Origin: Bacteroidetes bacterium B1(2017)
GTDB lineage: Bacteria > Bacteroidota > Bacteroidia > UKL13-3
DNA: 57,192 nucleotides
Assembly: GCA_002256395.1 (NCBI GenBank)
Contig: NKJG01000012.1
Location: 1 to 57,192, forward strand
Direction: 5' to 3'
A program made the translations under genes and the position numbers. This document shows positions 34,605 through 44,000 of the stretch, in pieces. Position 1 is the stretch's first letter. Each line of letters begins with the position of its first letter. The notes under the pieces were generated by a model. It saw only the letters and a program-made list of their open reading frames with translations. It had not been told where the DNA came from and made no database searches.

Positions 34605-35371
34605 AAAAAGTAGCCCTAATAACTGGAGGTTCAAGAGGAATAGGCTTCGGCATAGCCCAAAAGATGGCAGAAGCGGGTTTCAACTTGGCTATCAACGGCA
34701 TGCGGGCCGAATCTGATGTATTGGAAGTAATTGAAAATCTCAAAAAGTTAGGTGTCGATGTCATTTATTGCCAAGGAGATATTTCGAGAAAAGAAGATAG
34801 AAATAGTATTTTAGAAAAAATAAGAAACCATTTTGGGAAACTTAATGTGCTGATAAACAATGCTGGAGTAGCACCAAAAGAACGAAAGGACATCCTTGAA
34901 GCTTCAGAGGAAAGTTTCGATTATCTAATTTCAACCAACCTGAAAGGACCCTATTTTCTAACGCAATCTGTAGCCAACTGGATGGTAGAATTGAAATCTC
35001 AAGACTATAAATTTGAGGGAACAATAATCAATGTTTCATCCATTTCATCCACAGTAGCTTCTGTAAATAGAGGAGAATATTGTATTTCGAAAGCTGGTGT
35101 AAGTATGGCCACGCAATTGTTTTCAGTACGTTTAGCCGAGTTCGATATTCCGGTTTTTGAGGTACGTCCAGGCATTATCAAAACAGATATGACCGAAAAA
35201 GTAAGTCAAAAATATGACGATTTGATAGAAAATGGACTTTGTTTGACCAAACGTTGGGGATTACCCGACGATGTTGGTAAAACAGTTACGGCAATTGCCC
35301 AAGGTAATTTTATGTATTCGACAGGACAGGTTTTTGTGGTTGATGGCGGATTGACAATTGCGAGATTGTAA
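34601..35371 (+). CDS. Short-chain dehydrogenase/reductase
   Basis: A 256-residue classical SDR: NAD(P) motif TGGSRGIG at 8-15, NNAG near 86, and the catalytic Ser and YCISK (Tyr/Lys) near 147-170. The ATG overlaps the stop of the flavoenzyme gene (ATGA), and an AAGGAG lies ten bases upstream, so translation is coupled. Annotation engines would call it FabG-like; in this context it more likely reduces a keto-sugar such as the product of the GH88 step, as KduD-type enzymes do. Confidence 0.85.
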   Translation: MKKVALITGGSRGIGFGIAQKMAEAGFNLAINGMRAESDVLEVIENLKKLGVDVIYCQGDISRKEDRNSILEKIRNHFGKLNVLINNAGVAPKERKDILEASEESFDYLISTNLKGPYFLTQSVANWMVELKSQDYKFEGTIINVSSISSTVASVNRGEYCISKAGVSMATQLFSVRLAEFDIPVFEVRPGIIKTDMTEKVSQKYDDLIENGLCLTKRWGLPDDVGKTVTAIAQGNFMYSTGQVFVVDGGLTIARL

Positions 35372-35539
35372 TCTGTGGTTCAAATTTTAAGTCTGAACAA
35401 AATATAGAAATTGTTTCTGCCTTTTTATATGTGGCTAATTTAGAATATTATTCTTTGGTTAATTGAAAAATTACCCCATCAATTTGTTGATTTGCAAAAT
35501 ATTAAATGTAAATTTAACCTAACAAATATTCAACCATTA

Positions 35540-36838
35540 ATGAAAAAATTTACCAGAAGAGACCTTCTTAAAACGGCTTTGCCTGCGAGTGTGGCGGCTT
35601 ACGCTATTCCAACTTTTATACCTCAAACAGCTTTTGGTGCCAACGACCGCTTGCGAGTAGCGGTAATAGGAATAAACGGCCGTGGAAAGGATCACATCAA
35701 AGGTTTTATGAATTTAGACAATGTTCAAGTCACCACTCTTTGTGACGTAGACAGTGTGGTTTTAAGTGCTGGAGCTACAGATTTTGAGAAAAAATTTAAC
35801 AAGTCTGTAAAGCAAGAAAAAGATCTCAGAAAAGTTTATGAGGATAAAAATATTGATGCCGTAAGCATTGCCACGCCAAATCACTGGCATGCGTTGGCGG
35901 CAATTTGGGCTTGTCAGGCGGGTAAGGATGTGTACGTTGAAAAACCGGCTTGTCACAATGTTTTTGAAGGAAGAAAATTGGTGGAGGCCGCTACCAAATA
36001 TAATAAAATTGTACAGCATGGCGTACAGTTGAGAAGTTCTTTGGCAATTCAAGAAGCCATAAAACACCTCAGAGATGGACTCATTGGCAAAGTTTATATG
36101 GCCAAAGGAATCGTTTACAAATGGCGACCAGATATTGGAAATTTAGGTAATTCGGCTGTACCAGAAGGATTGGACTGGAACTTGTGGCAAGGCCCAGCAC
36201 AGGAAAAACCATTCAGCAAAAACTATGTGCATTATAACTGGCACTGGTTTTGGGACTATGGCAATGGCGATATTGGTAATCAAGGAATTCACGAAACAGA
36301 CCTTGCCATGTGGGGATTAGATGTTGGTTTGCCTGATACCATAAGCTCATCTGGTGGTAAATACCTTTGGAACGATTGCAAGGAGACTCCAGAATATTTG
36401 ACGTCGTCTTATCAATATACAAAAGAGAATAAAATTTTGCAGTTTGAGGTGCGTCCATGGATGACCAACAAAGAAGATGGCGTAGAAATCGGCAATATTT
36501 TTTATGGCGATAAAGGCTACATGGTAATCAATGGCTACAACGATTACAAAACATTCTTGGGTAAAGAACGTGCTCCTGGTCCAGCTCGTAAGGAGGGAGG
36601 TGATCATTACAAAAACTTTGTGGATGCAGTCAGAGCTCAGGATAAAAAAATGCTGAACGGGCCAGTTGAAACCGCACATTTAGCCGCTAGTTTGGCCCAT
36701 TTAGGCAATATTTCATATAAACTTGGCCGTACTTTGAAGTTTGACCCTATTGCGGAAAAATTTCTGGGCGACAAAAAAGCCAATGAAATGTTGACACGCA
36801 AATATAGAGCTCCGTTTATTGTTCCAGATAAAGTTTAA
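35540..36838 (+). CDS. Exported Gfo/Idh/MocA family oxidoreductase
   Basis: A 432-residue protein starting at the ATG at 35540; an upstream TTG would add 16 residues in front of a clear twin-arginine leader (KKFTRRDLLKTALPAS). The NAD-binding site is VIGINGRG at about 42-49 and the conserved EKP is at 134-136. Residues after about 160 form the substrate domain (WNLWQGP, WHWFWDYGNGDIGNQGIHE). Tat export of a folded, cofactor-loaded enzyme is common for this family in Bacteroidota, where some members oxidise C3 of glycosides or act on blood-group sugars. It is separated from the SDR by 168 bases but likely belongs to the same catabolic cluster. Confidence 0.88.
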   Translation: MKKFTRRDLLKTALPASVAAYAIPTFIPQTAFGANDRLRVAVIGINGRGKDHIKGFMNLDNVQVTTLCDVDSVVLSAGATDFEKKFNKSVKQEKDLRKVYEDKNIDAVSIATPNHWHALAAIWACQAGKDVYVEKPACHNVFEGRKLVEAATKYNKIVQHGVQLRSSLAIQEAIKHLRDGLIGKVYMAKGIVYKWRPDIGNLGNSAVPEGLDWNLWQGPAQEKPFSKNYVHYNWHWFWDYGNGDIGNQGIHETDLAMWGLDVGLPDTISSSGGKYLWNDCKETPEYLTSSYQYTKENKILQFEVRPWMTNKEDGVEIGNIFYGDKGYMVINGYNDYKTFLGKERAPGPARKEGGDHYKNFVDAVRAQDKKMLNGPVETAHLAASLAHLGNISYKLGRTLKFDPIAEKFLGDKKANEMLTRKYRAPFIVPDKV

Positions 36839-36841
36839 CAA

Positions 36842-37156
36842 GTGGCAAAAAGAATTCTGGGCATTATTTCTTTAGTTTTTCTACTGAGTTGTGACTGCAT
36901 GGTTACTGCCACTGGTGTTGTACTAGACGACCAAACAAAGAAACCTTTGGATAGTGTTTTGATTGATAATCTGGCAAACCCAGGTTTTGAAGAGAAAACC
37001 AAAGCTGATGGGGCTTTTAGTTTGGTGGAGGTAGGAAGAGCCAATGGAAAATGCCCAGAATTTAACCTTAAATTTTCGAAAGAAGGATATGAAACAGACA
37101 CTATTTTTGTTGAAAATTCTGCACCTTTGACTGTTTATTTGAAAAAGAAAAAATGA
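36842..37156 (+). CDS. Small lipoprotein with carboxypeptidase-regulatory-like fold
   Basis: A 104-residue protein starting at GTG 3 bases after the oxidoreductase stop. A lipoprotein leader ends at C17 (VFLLSC). The rest is a beta-sandwich like the CarboxypepD_reg/peptidase M14 accessory domain: TGVVLDDQTKKPLDSV near 24 and KTKADGAFSLVE near 52. It overlaps the aldo/keto reductase gene by 4 bases. Probably surface or periplasmic, with a binding role; no enzymatic motif is seen. Confidence 0.7.
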   Translation: MAKRILGIISLVFLLSCDCMVTATGVVLDDQTKKPLDSVLIDNLANPGFEEKTKADGAFSLVEVGRANGKCPEFNLKFSKEGYETDTIFVENSAPLTVYLKKKK

Positions 37157-38112
37157 AATATATAAAATATAGCAATGGCGACCTAATGCCGAGTTTAGGA
37201 TTAGGAACTTGGAAGTCGGCTCCAGGAGAAGTTTATAAAGCTGTCAGAGAGGCAATTACAATTGGTTACCGACATTTTGACTGTGCACATTTGTATGGCA
37301 ATGAACCCGAAATCGGCCAAGCTTTTGCTGATGCATTGAAAGCTGGAGAAGTAAAAAGAGCGGAGCTTTGGATAACCTCAAAACTTTGGAACAATCGCCA
37401 TAGAAAAGAGCAAGTGCAACCTGCCTTGGAATTAACCTTAAAAAATCTCCGTCTCGATTACCTAGATTTATATTTGATTCATTGGCCGATCGCCCTGAGG
37501 GATGATGTTACTTTTCCAACTAAGGCAGATGAGATGGTTAGCCTAAATGTGACACCATTGACCGAAACTTGGGAAGGAATGAGAGCGGTTCAAGAAATGG
37601 ACATGGCTTTACATATCGGCACGAGTAATTTTAGTATAAAGAAAATAAAAGAACTCACCGAAGTGACAGGTGTAAAACCAGAAAATAACCAAGTGGAAAT
37701 GCACCCTTTTTTACAACAAAAAATTTTAAAAGCATATTGTGATGCCGAAGGGATTTTGTTGACAGGATACGCTCCATTAGGCTCTTCAGATAGACCAGCC
37801 AATAGAATTGTTGCGGGTGAACCAAAACTTTTTGATAATGAAATCATCCGAAATATTGCAGAAAGCAAAGGATGTTCGCTGGCTCAAACCATGCTTGCAT
37901 GGGCAGTGAGCAGAGGTACTTGCACCATACCAAAGTCAGTAAATGCCAACAGGCTAAAAGAGAATCTGGAAGCAGCAGATATCGAACTTTCAGAAGCAGA
38001 AATGGTACAAATGGCTGCAGTAAACATGAATTACCGCTATATCAAAGGTGATTTTTGGTGCCTTTCAGATTCGGATTATACGGTTGAAAATCTTTGGGAT
38101 GAGGGAGTTTAG
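37153..38112 (+). CDS. Aldo/keto reductase
   Basis: A 319-residue AKR with the complete catalytic tetrad D43, Y48, K77 and H110 (HFDCAHLYGNE, TSKLW, LIHWP) and the NADPH-binding IPKSVNANRLKEN near the C-terminus. It reduces aldehydes or ketones of sugars with NAD(P)H in the cytoplasm. Its ATG overlaps the stop of the small lipoprotein gene, so it is cotranscribed with the exported oxidoreductase. It closes the GH88 cluster. Confidence 0.88.
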   Translation: MKYIKYSNGDLMPSLGLGTWKSAPGEVYKAVREAITIGYRHFDCAHLYGNEPEIGQAFADALKAGEVKRAELWITSKLWNNRHRKEQVQPALELTLKNLRLDYLDLYLIHWPIALRDDVTFPTKADEMVSLNVTPLTETWEGMRAVQEMDMALHIGTSNFSIKKIKELTEVTGVKPENNQVEMHPFLQQKILKAYCDAEGILLTGYAPLGSSDRPANRIVAGEPKLFDNEIIRNIAESKGCSLAQTMLAWAVSRGTCTIPKSVNANRLKENLEAADIELSEAEMVQMAAVNMNYRYIKGDFWCLSDSDYTVENLWDEGV

Positions 38113-38134
38113 ATAAAAAACTTTCCTAATCTTC

Positions 38135-38198
38135 ATTACCTTTCCGAAACCTTTGTGGAACTTTGTGAAAAACTTTGTGACCCTCTGTGGTACTAAAA
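38135..38198. repeat. Degenerate CTTTGTG-type intergenic repeat
   Basis: Four imperfect copies of CTTTGTG with 2-9 base spacers (CCTTTGTGG, ACTTTGTGAAA, ACTTTGTGACC, CTCTGTGG) fill the gap between the aldo/keto reductase and rluF. Such quasi-repeats are frequent in this phylum and often lie next to stop codons. Confidence 0.6.
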
Positions 38199-38205
38199 CA
38201 CCTAG

Positions 38206-38964
38206 ATGACAAATCAAGAAACAAATCAAGAACCCAAAGGCACAAGAATCAACAAATACTTGAGTGAAGTCGGTTTTTGTTCGAGAAGAGCTGCCGATAC
38301 ACTCATTGAAGAACGTCGGGTAACCATCAATGGAAAAGTGCCAGAGATGGGAACAAGAATCCAGGAAGGTGACGAAATAAGAGTGGATGGAAAGTTGATT
38401 TCAGAACCCAAAGAACAACATGTGTACTTGGCTTTTAATAAGCCAGTTGGTATAGTTTGCACTACCGATATAAAAGCCGAAAAAGACAATATCATCGATT
38501 TTATCAATCATCCTAAGCGAATATTTCCAATTGGTAGACTGGATAAACCTTCAGAAGGCTTGATATTGCTCACCAGCGATGGAGACATTGTGAACAAAAT
38601 ACTTAGAGCCAGAAACAACCACGAAAAGGAATATGTCGTAACGGTGAATAAGCCCATCAGCAGAGATTTTGTGTTTAAAATGAGTAAAGGCGTGCCCATT
38701 CTCGATACGGTCACGAGACCTTGCAAAGTAGAAAAAATAGATTTGTATACCTTCAAAATTATCCTTACCCAAGGCCTGAATCGCCAAATCAGACGAATGT
38801 GCGAGTATTTGGGCTATTCTGTGACCAAGCTTAAAAGAGTAAGAATTATGCACATCCACCTCGATTTGCCCATAGGTAAATGGAGAAATCTTACCTCCAA
38901 AGAACTAGAAATTATTAACTCGGCTACTGTAGATTCTTCCAAGGTGTATGAGGATTTTGAGTAG
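38206..38964 (+). CDS. rluF: 23S rRNA pseudouridine(2604) synthase
   Basis: A 252-residue pseudouridine synthase with an S4 RNA-binding domain at about 12-60 ([18 protein letters not shown]) and the catalytic RsuA/RluB/E/F motif [10 protein letters not shown], in which D113 is the nucleophile. The block [18 protein letters not shown] near 186 fits the RluF branch better than RluB. It modifies 23S rRNA in the peptidyl-transferase region. It lies 93 bases after the cluster, with its own quasi-repeat upstream, and is probably independent. Confidence 0.85.
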   Translation: MTNQETNQEPKGTRINKYLSEVGFCSRRAADTLIEERRVTINGKVPEMGTRIQEGDEIRVDGKLISEPKEQHVYLAFNKPVGIVCTTDIKAEKDNIIDFINHPKRIFPIGRLDKPSEGLILLTSDGDIVNKILRARNNHEKEYVVTVNKPISRDFVFKMSKGVPILDTVTRPCKVEKIDLYTFKIILTQGLNRQIRRMCEYLGYSVTKLKRVRIMHIHLDLPIGKWRNLTSKELEIINSATVDSSKVYEDFE

Positions 38965-39290
38965 CATAATCAACTCTAAAATTAAAAAATTTAGCTTTAT
39001 TAAAATAGAGAAATTATAAGTAATGAAACAACATTGATTAGGAATACCTAATGATTAAACTTTCTTTTTTTTCGCTTTTTAACTCCTTTTTAAGCATAAG
39101 TCCGCTTTGACTTTATTTGTTTTCTGTTTTAAACGGAAAAGAATTACAACCCAATATTTTTGGATTTCTAGATAGGATATAGGTGGGGGAGGAGGCTCTT
39201 TGTTTAGCTGGGAGCCCTGTGTACAAAAGTAATTATATGTTTTGATTGTTACAGTTAAGAAGTAAACCTAAATGTTTCTTTCTTTATTGA
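38965..39290. other. Low-GC intergenic stretch after rluF
   Basis: About 325 bases with many stops in every frame. No clean terminator hairpin or -7 box was found. The base composition switches abruptly to high GC near 39290. Confidence 0.4.
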
Positions 39291-39457
39291 TGCCCCTGCA
39301 TGAGGGACAGAACGGCCTGTTTGAGCTCTTTTTGTGTGCCTGCCGAAAGGCGGAACGCAAAAAAGCGAGTAGTGATGGCCCGACCCCAGCTGCTTTGGGG
39401 ATGCTTTTGGCTAGCGGATTGGCTCAGCTGGGGGCATGCCCTAAACTGTATTTTGTT
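39291..39457. repeat. GC-rich structured intergenic patch
   Basis: Contains several short inverted pairs (e.g. GACCCCAGC… with GCTTTGGGG, and CTGCCGAAAGGCGG) packed in 170 bases, downstream of the DUF1501 stop on the minus strand. It looks like one of the GC-rich intergenic repeats seen in Cytophagales, but copies elsewhere cannot be checked here. Confidence 0.4.
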
Positions 39458-40903
39458 TTAGCTCAAGATGCCTTTCACGATGTGCCCGCTGACGTCTGTG
39501 AGGCGGAAACGGCGGCCTTGGTATTTGTAAATGAGCTGCTCGTGGTCGATGCCCATGAGGTGCATAAGCGTGGCCTGGAAGTCGTGCACATGCATGGGGT
39601 CTTTTACGATGTTATAGCTAAAGTCGTCGGTTTGTCCGTAGCTGAGGCCGGCTTTTACGCCTGCTCCGGCCATCCACATGCTGAAACAGCGTGGGTGGTG
39701 GTCGCGGCCGTAGTCGTTTTTGGTGAGTTTGCCTTGTGAGTACACGGTCCGGCCAAATTCGCCGCCCCACACCACAAGGGTGTCCTCGAGCATACCGCGG
39801 CGTTTGAGGTCAATGAGCAGGGCTGCGGTGGCTTGGTCGGTTTGTTTACACTGTTGAGCCATGTTTTTGGGCAGGCCGCCGTGATGATCCCAGCCTTGGT
39901 GATAGAGCTGCACAAAACGCACGTCTTTTTCGAGGAGTTTGCGGGCCAAAAGGCAATTGGCGGCATAAGAGCCTTTGTCGCGGCTGTCGGGGCCGTAAAG
40001 GTCAAAGACTTCGTCAGGCTCATTGGTGGTGTCCATCACGTCGGGCACGGAGGTCTGCATGCGGTAGGCCATTTCGTATTGTGCAATGCGGGCATCTACT
40101 TCGGGGTCGGCCCAGTTCTCGTTTTGGAGTTGGTTGAGCTGAGTGAGGTAGGCGAGCATCTGCTGTCGGTCGGGGCCGTCGTAGCCCTCGGGGTTGTTAA
40201 GAAACAACACGGGGTCTTTACCTGACCGAAATTGCACACCCTGATGCTCTGATGGCAAGAAGCCATTGCCCCAAAGGCGGGCATAAAGTGGCTGGTCTTT
40301 GGAGGCGTTTTTAGATACCAAAACGATGAAAGCGGGCAGGTTTTGGTTTTCGGAACCCAATCCGTAAGACAACCACGAGCCAATGGACGGTCGGCCAGGC
40401 AGTTGGTGGCCCGTTTGGAAAAAAGTAATGGCGGGGTCGTGGTTGATTTGCTCGGTATAAAGCGACTTGATGATACAGAGTTCGTCCACCACTTGGGCGG
40501 TGTAGGGCAGCAATTCTGACACCCAAGTTTTGTTTTTGCCGTGTTGGTTAAACTTGTAAGCCGAAGGCACCACAGGCAAAACTGCCTGATTGGCACTCAT
40601 ACCTGTCAGACGTTGGCCTTTACGGACGCTATCGGGCAGATTTTGGCCAAACATGTTGGACAGGCGAGGTTTGTAGTCGAAGGTTTCGAACTGCGATGGG
40701 CCGCCCGCCATGAAAAGGTAAACTACGCGTTTGGCTTTTGGTGCTATGCTGGGCAATGCGGCAAGGAGGCTTTGCTCGATGCTTTTGGCGTCGGAACTGT
40801 GTCCGAGCAAATTGCCCAGTGCGAATGCTCCAAGGCCAGAAGCGGTTTTGAGGAGGAAATTCCGCCTGTCGAGTTTTTGTGATATATTTTCTAGGTCTTT
40901 CAT
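39458..40903 (-). CDS. DUF1501 family protein (GC-rich gene)
   Basis: A 481-residue protein starting at the ATG 40901-40903, which gives a twin-arginine-type leader (DRRNFLLKTASGLGAFALG); a frame 11 residues longer exists. DUF1501 features: VYLFMAGGPSQFETFDYKP near 60, GHQLPGRPSIGSWLSYGLG near 160, YHQGWDHHG near 339 and EFGRTVYSQG near 391. The fold is sulfatase/alkaline-phosphatase-like. The gene always accompanies DUF1549/DUF1553 cytochrome proteins in Planctomycetes and Cytophagales; the function is unknown. Sampled bases 39661-39720 are about 37/60 G or C, against about 21/60 at 38461-38520, so the gene stands out sharply. Confidence 0.85.
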   Translation of the reverse strand: MKDLENISQKLDRRNFLLKTASGLGAFALGNLLGHSSDAKSIEQSLLAALPSIAPKAKRVVYLFMAGGPSQFETFDYKPRLSNMFGQNLPDSVRKGQRLTGMSANQAVLPVVPSAYKFNQHGKNKTWVSELLPYTAQVVDELCIIKSLYTEQINHDPAITFFQTGHQLPGRPSIGSWLSYGLGSENQNLPAFIVLVSKNASKDQPLYARLWGNGFLPSEHQGVQFRSGKDPVLFLNNPEGYDGPDRQQMLAYLTQLNQLQNENWADPEVDARIAQYEMAYRMQTSVPDVMDTTNEPDEVFDLYGPDSRDKGSYAANCLLARKLLEKDVRFVQLYHQGWDHHGGLPKNMAQQCKQTDQATAALLIDLKRRGMLEDTLVVWGGEFGRTVYSQGKLTKNDYGRDHHPRCFSMWMAGAGVKAGLSYGQTDDFSYNIVKDPMHVHDFQATLMHLMGIDHEQLIYKYQGRRFRLTDVSGHIVKGILS

Positions 40904-40921
40904 TTTTGTCGTTTTCTTATT

Positions 40922-41070
40922 GAATACGGATAACACTGATGTTACACGGATTTTATTGATTTTTTAATAATTCTATTTTTTAATAATTTATAAATTTATC
41001 CGTGTTAATCAGTTTAATCCGTGTCATCTGTGTTCTATATTCCTTATCGAAAATCTAAGTCATCTGTGTT
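40922..41070. repeat. Degenerate ATCCGTGT-type intergenic repeats, in both orientations
   Basis: The gap between the DUF1501 and DUF1553 genes holds repeated ATCCGTGT/GTCATCTGTGTT units in the plus orientation (about 40998-41072) and the inverted form (GGATAACACTGATGTTACACGGAT at its left end, 40928 on). Units are 12-14 bases and imperfect. Confidence 0.6.
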
Positions 41071-41080
41071 CCATTATACT

Positions 41081-44000
41081 CTACCGTTTAGTTAAAGCTG
41101 CGTCCGAATTTAAGATGGTGGAGGCCACTACTGCGTTGGCGGCTAGGGCTGGGGCTTCTAGGTTGGGATTGGTTTTGGACAATCCGGCTGAAAGCCAGCC
41201 TTTTGTTTTTTCGGGTTCGGCCTTGAATTTTTGATATTCTTTTTCTCTCAAATTCATCAAAAGCTTTAATTCTGCCTCTGTGGGCTGTTTTCCAGTTAGT
41301 TTTTGGTATGTTTTTACAATACTATTTTTGATATCATGGTCAGAACACATTTGTTCGCCCAGTTTTTTGGCTACTTCTAAAAATGTCGGGTCGTTGAGCG
41401 TAACCAAAGCCTGCAAAGGTGTGTTGGTACTTTGGCGACGGACTATGCAGGAACTCCTTTGGGAGGCGTCAAAAGTCCCCAAAGTAGGATTTGGAACAGT
41501 GCGTTTGACTACAATATAAAGGCTTCGGCGGTAGATTTCGTCTGAAGAATCTGGCTTATAATTTGCTCCATTGATGTCCCAAAGGCCTTCGGGTTGGTAG
41601 GGTTTTATGCTTTTTCCTCCGATTTTTTCATTTAGCAATCCACTGGCTAGCAAGGCATTGTCTCTGATCATTTCGGCAGTGAGGCGTTTGGCTGGGCCTC
41701 TTGCCAAAAATCTATTTTCTGGGTCTATTTCTCTTAGGTTTTTGTCAGTTTTAGAGTCTTGTCGGTAGGCGGCTGACATTACTAAGCGTTTGCTAAGCTG
41801 TTTCAAATCCCAATTATTTTCTTGGAAATTCACTGCTAACCAATCCAAAAGCTCGGGATGTGTGGGCATTTCGCCTTGGTTTCCGAAATCTTCAGCGGTT
41901 TTTACGAGGCCTGTTCCGAAAAAATTCTGCCATAGTCTATTTACCGCCACCCGAGCAGTGAGGGGATGATTTTCGTCGGTAAGCCATTGGGCTAAACCTA
42001 GTCGATTTTTTGGGTATTGATTAGAAAAAGCCAAAATACTTTCGGGTGTATTTGGGAAAACTTCTGCTCCTGGAGCATCGTATTGACCTCTTTGGAGTAT
42101 AAAAGTTCGTTTTGGTTTAGGCATTTCTTGCATTACCATGAGTTCGGGGATGTGTTCCATGGAGTCGGCCAAAGCTGTTCTGGATTTAATTAGAGCTTTT
42201 TTGGCTACTAAACAATTAGAATCTACTGCCGAAATGTAAAATTGTTTTAAGTTCTCCTTTTCGGTGTGGCTAAAGTGCTCAATTTCTTTTTGTGAAATGG
42301 TATTCCAAGAGGATTTTTTAGCTAAGATATTGATTTCTAAACTAGTAAGTGCTCGGTCATAAACTACAACATCATCTACTTTTCCGCCTTTGAATCCTAG
42401 CCCACGCCACCAACCTCCTATTTGGAGGGCTGGTTCGTTTTTGGAGAAAAATATGATGTCTTTGTACAGTTGGTCAATAACGGTTTCCATTTCGAGTGGT
42501 TTTCCATCTAAATATACCTGCAAACCTGCAGCTGTGGAAGAACCATCGTAGGTCAGGGTGATTTGCTGCCATTTGTCTCTGGGCACATCAGAAATGCTCA
42601 GTTTGGTGATGGCATTGGATGGGGCGGTATGAGCCAAAGTGGCTTCAAGCCTATTATTTTTTAAGTAAAGATGGAAGCCTTTGAAATTGTAAAGTCGCTC
42701 AGCATTGCTTTTATGGAAAATAACGCCCTCCTTCATGTCTTTGGGTATTTTTAGCCAAAGTCCGACTGTAAATTCCTCCGATTTGCGGAATACACCCACG
42801 TCTTTGAGGTCGGCGTACACATCTCCATCGAGGGTGAGATAAGTATTGTTGCCAGTTTTTTCGAAAGTAGGCTTGTCCACTGTGCCTGCATCACGACGCA
42901 TTATACCTTTTTGGGCAGGATTTATGCTGTTTTTTAAAGAATCTTCGAAAGTGTAATGCCCTTTTAGATTATTTTTTGGAATAGAATAATCTGAAAGTTT
43001 TTTGTAAGCCTTGGTTTTTAGCCAGTTGTCGAAATTTGCCTCTGCTTTTTGTTTTTCAGAGTTCAGATTTTCTCCGTTTTCTGAAATGGTTTTCTTCAAA
43101 AATGCAATTATTTTTTCTTTTTGCTGATCGGGTAAAAGTAGGGTAGGCGTTGGAGGATCGTCGTTCCAAGCTATTTGTCCAGCTTCTCTTACATTATTGA
43201 AAAAGCTGAACAATTCGTAATAATTTTTCTGAGAAATGGGATCGTATTTGTGATCGTGACAGCGGGCACATCCTACTGAAATGCCCAAAAAAGCATCGCC
43301 GAAGGTGTTGGTGCGGTCCATCACATATTCGGTTTGGAATTCTTCCTCCACTATACCTCCTTCGAGATTTTGTTGGTGGTTGCGGTTAAATGCCGTGGCG
43401 ATGATCATGTCTTTGGTTGGATTGGGCATCAAGTCACCGGCGAGCTGTTGCTCGATAAAATTATTGTAAGGCATGTTTTGGTTAAATGCCTTGATAACCC
43501 AATCGCGGTAAGGCGACATATCTCTGAGGCGATCTACTGTGTAACCATGCGAGTCTGCAAAACGAGCTAAATCAAGCCAGTCGGTAGCCATTTTTTCGCC
43601 ATAATGTGGCGAGGTGAGCAGTCTGTCCACCTGTTTTTCGTAGGCATTTGGACTATTATCTGATAAAAAAGACTCAATTTCGGTTATCGTAGGGGGCAGG
43701 CCTGTAAGGTCAAGTGAAACTCTGCGAAGCAATATTTCTTTATCGGCTTCTTTGTTTTGTTTGAGATTTTGGGTTTTGAGTTTGGCTAAAATGAAATTGT
43801 CTATGGGATTGAATACCAATTGGCTGGCATCTACCGCAGGAATTGGCTTTTTTGATGGTTTTACAAAGGCCCAATGTGGCTGATAAACCGCTCCGTTTTC
43901 TATCCATTTGATGATGGTAGCTTTCTCTGTGTCCGAAAGCGAGAGGTGAGATTTTGGCGTGGGCATCATGTAACTCGGATCTTGAGAAGTGATTCGGTGG

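Noticed and set aside
35492..35539. Longer start (TTG) for the Gfo/Idh/MocA gene
   Set aside because: It would place 16 residues in front of a twin-arginine leader that starts at the ATG at 35540.
39272..40882. Three plus-strand open frames of 113-155 codons opposite the DUF1501 gene
   Set aside because: They mirror the GC-rich codons of the DUF1501 gene, show no family motifs and would need a fully overlapping antisense gene.
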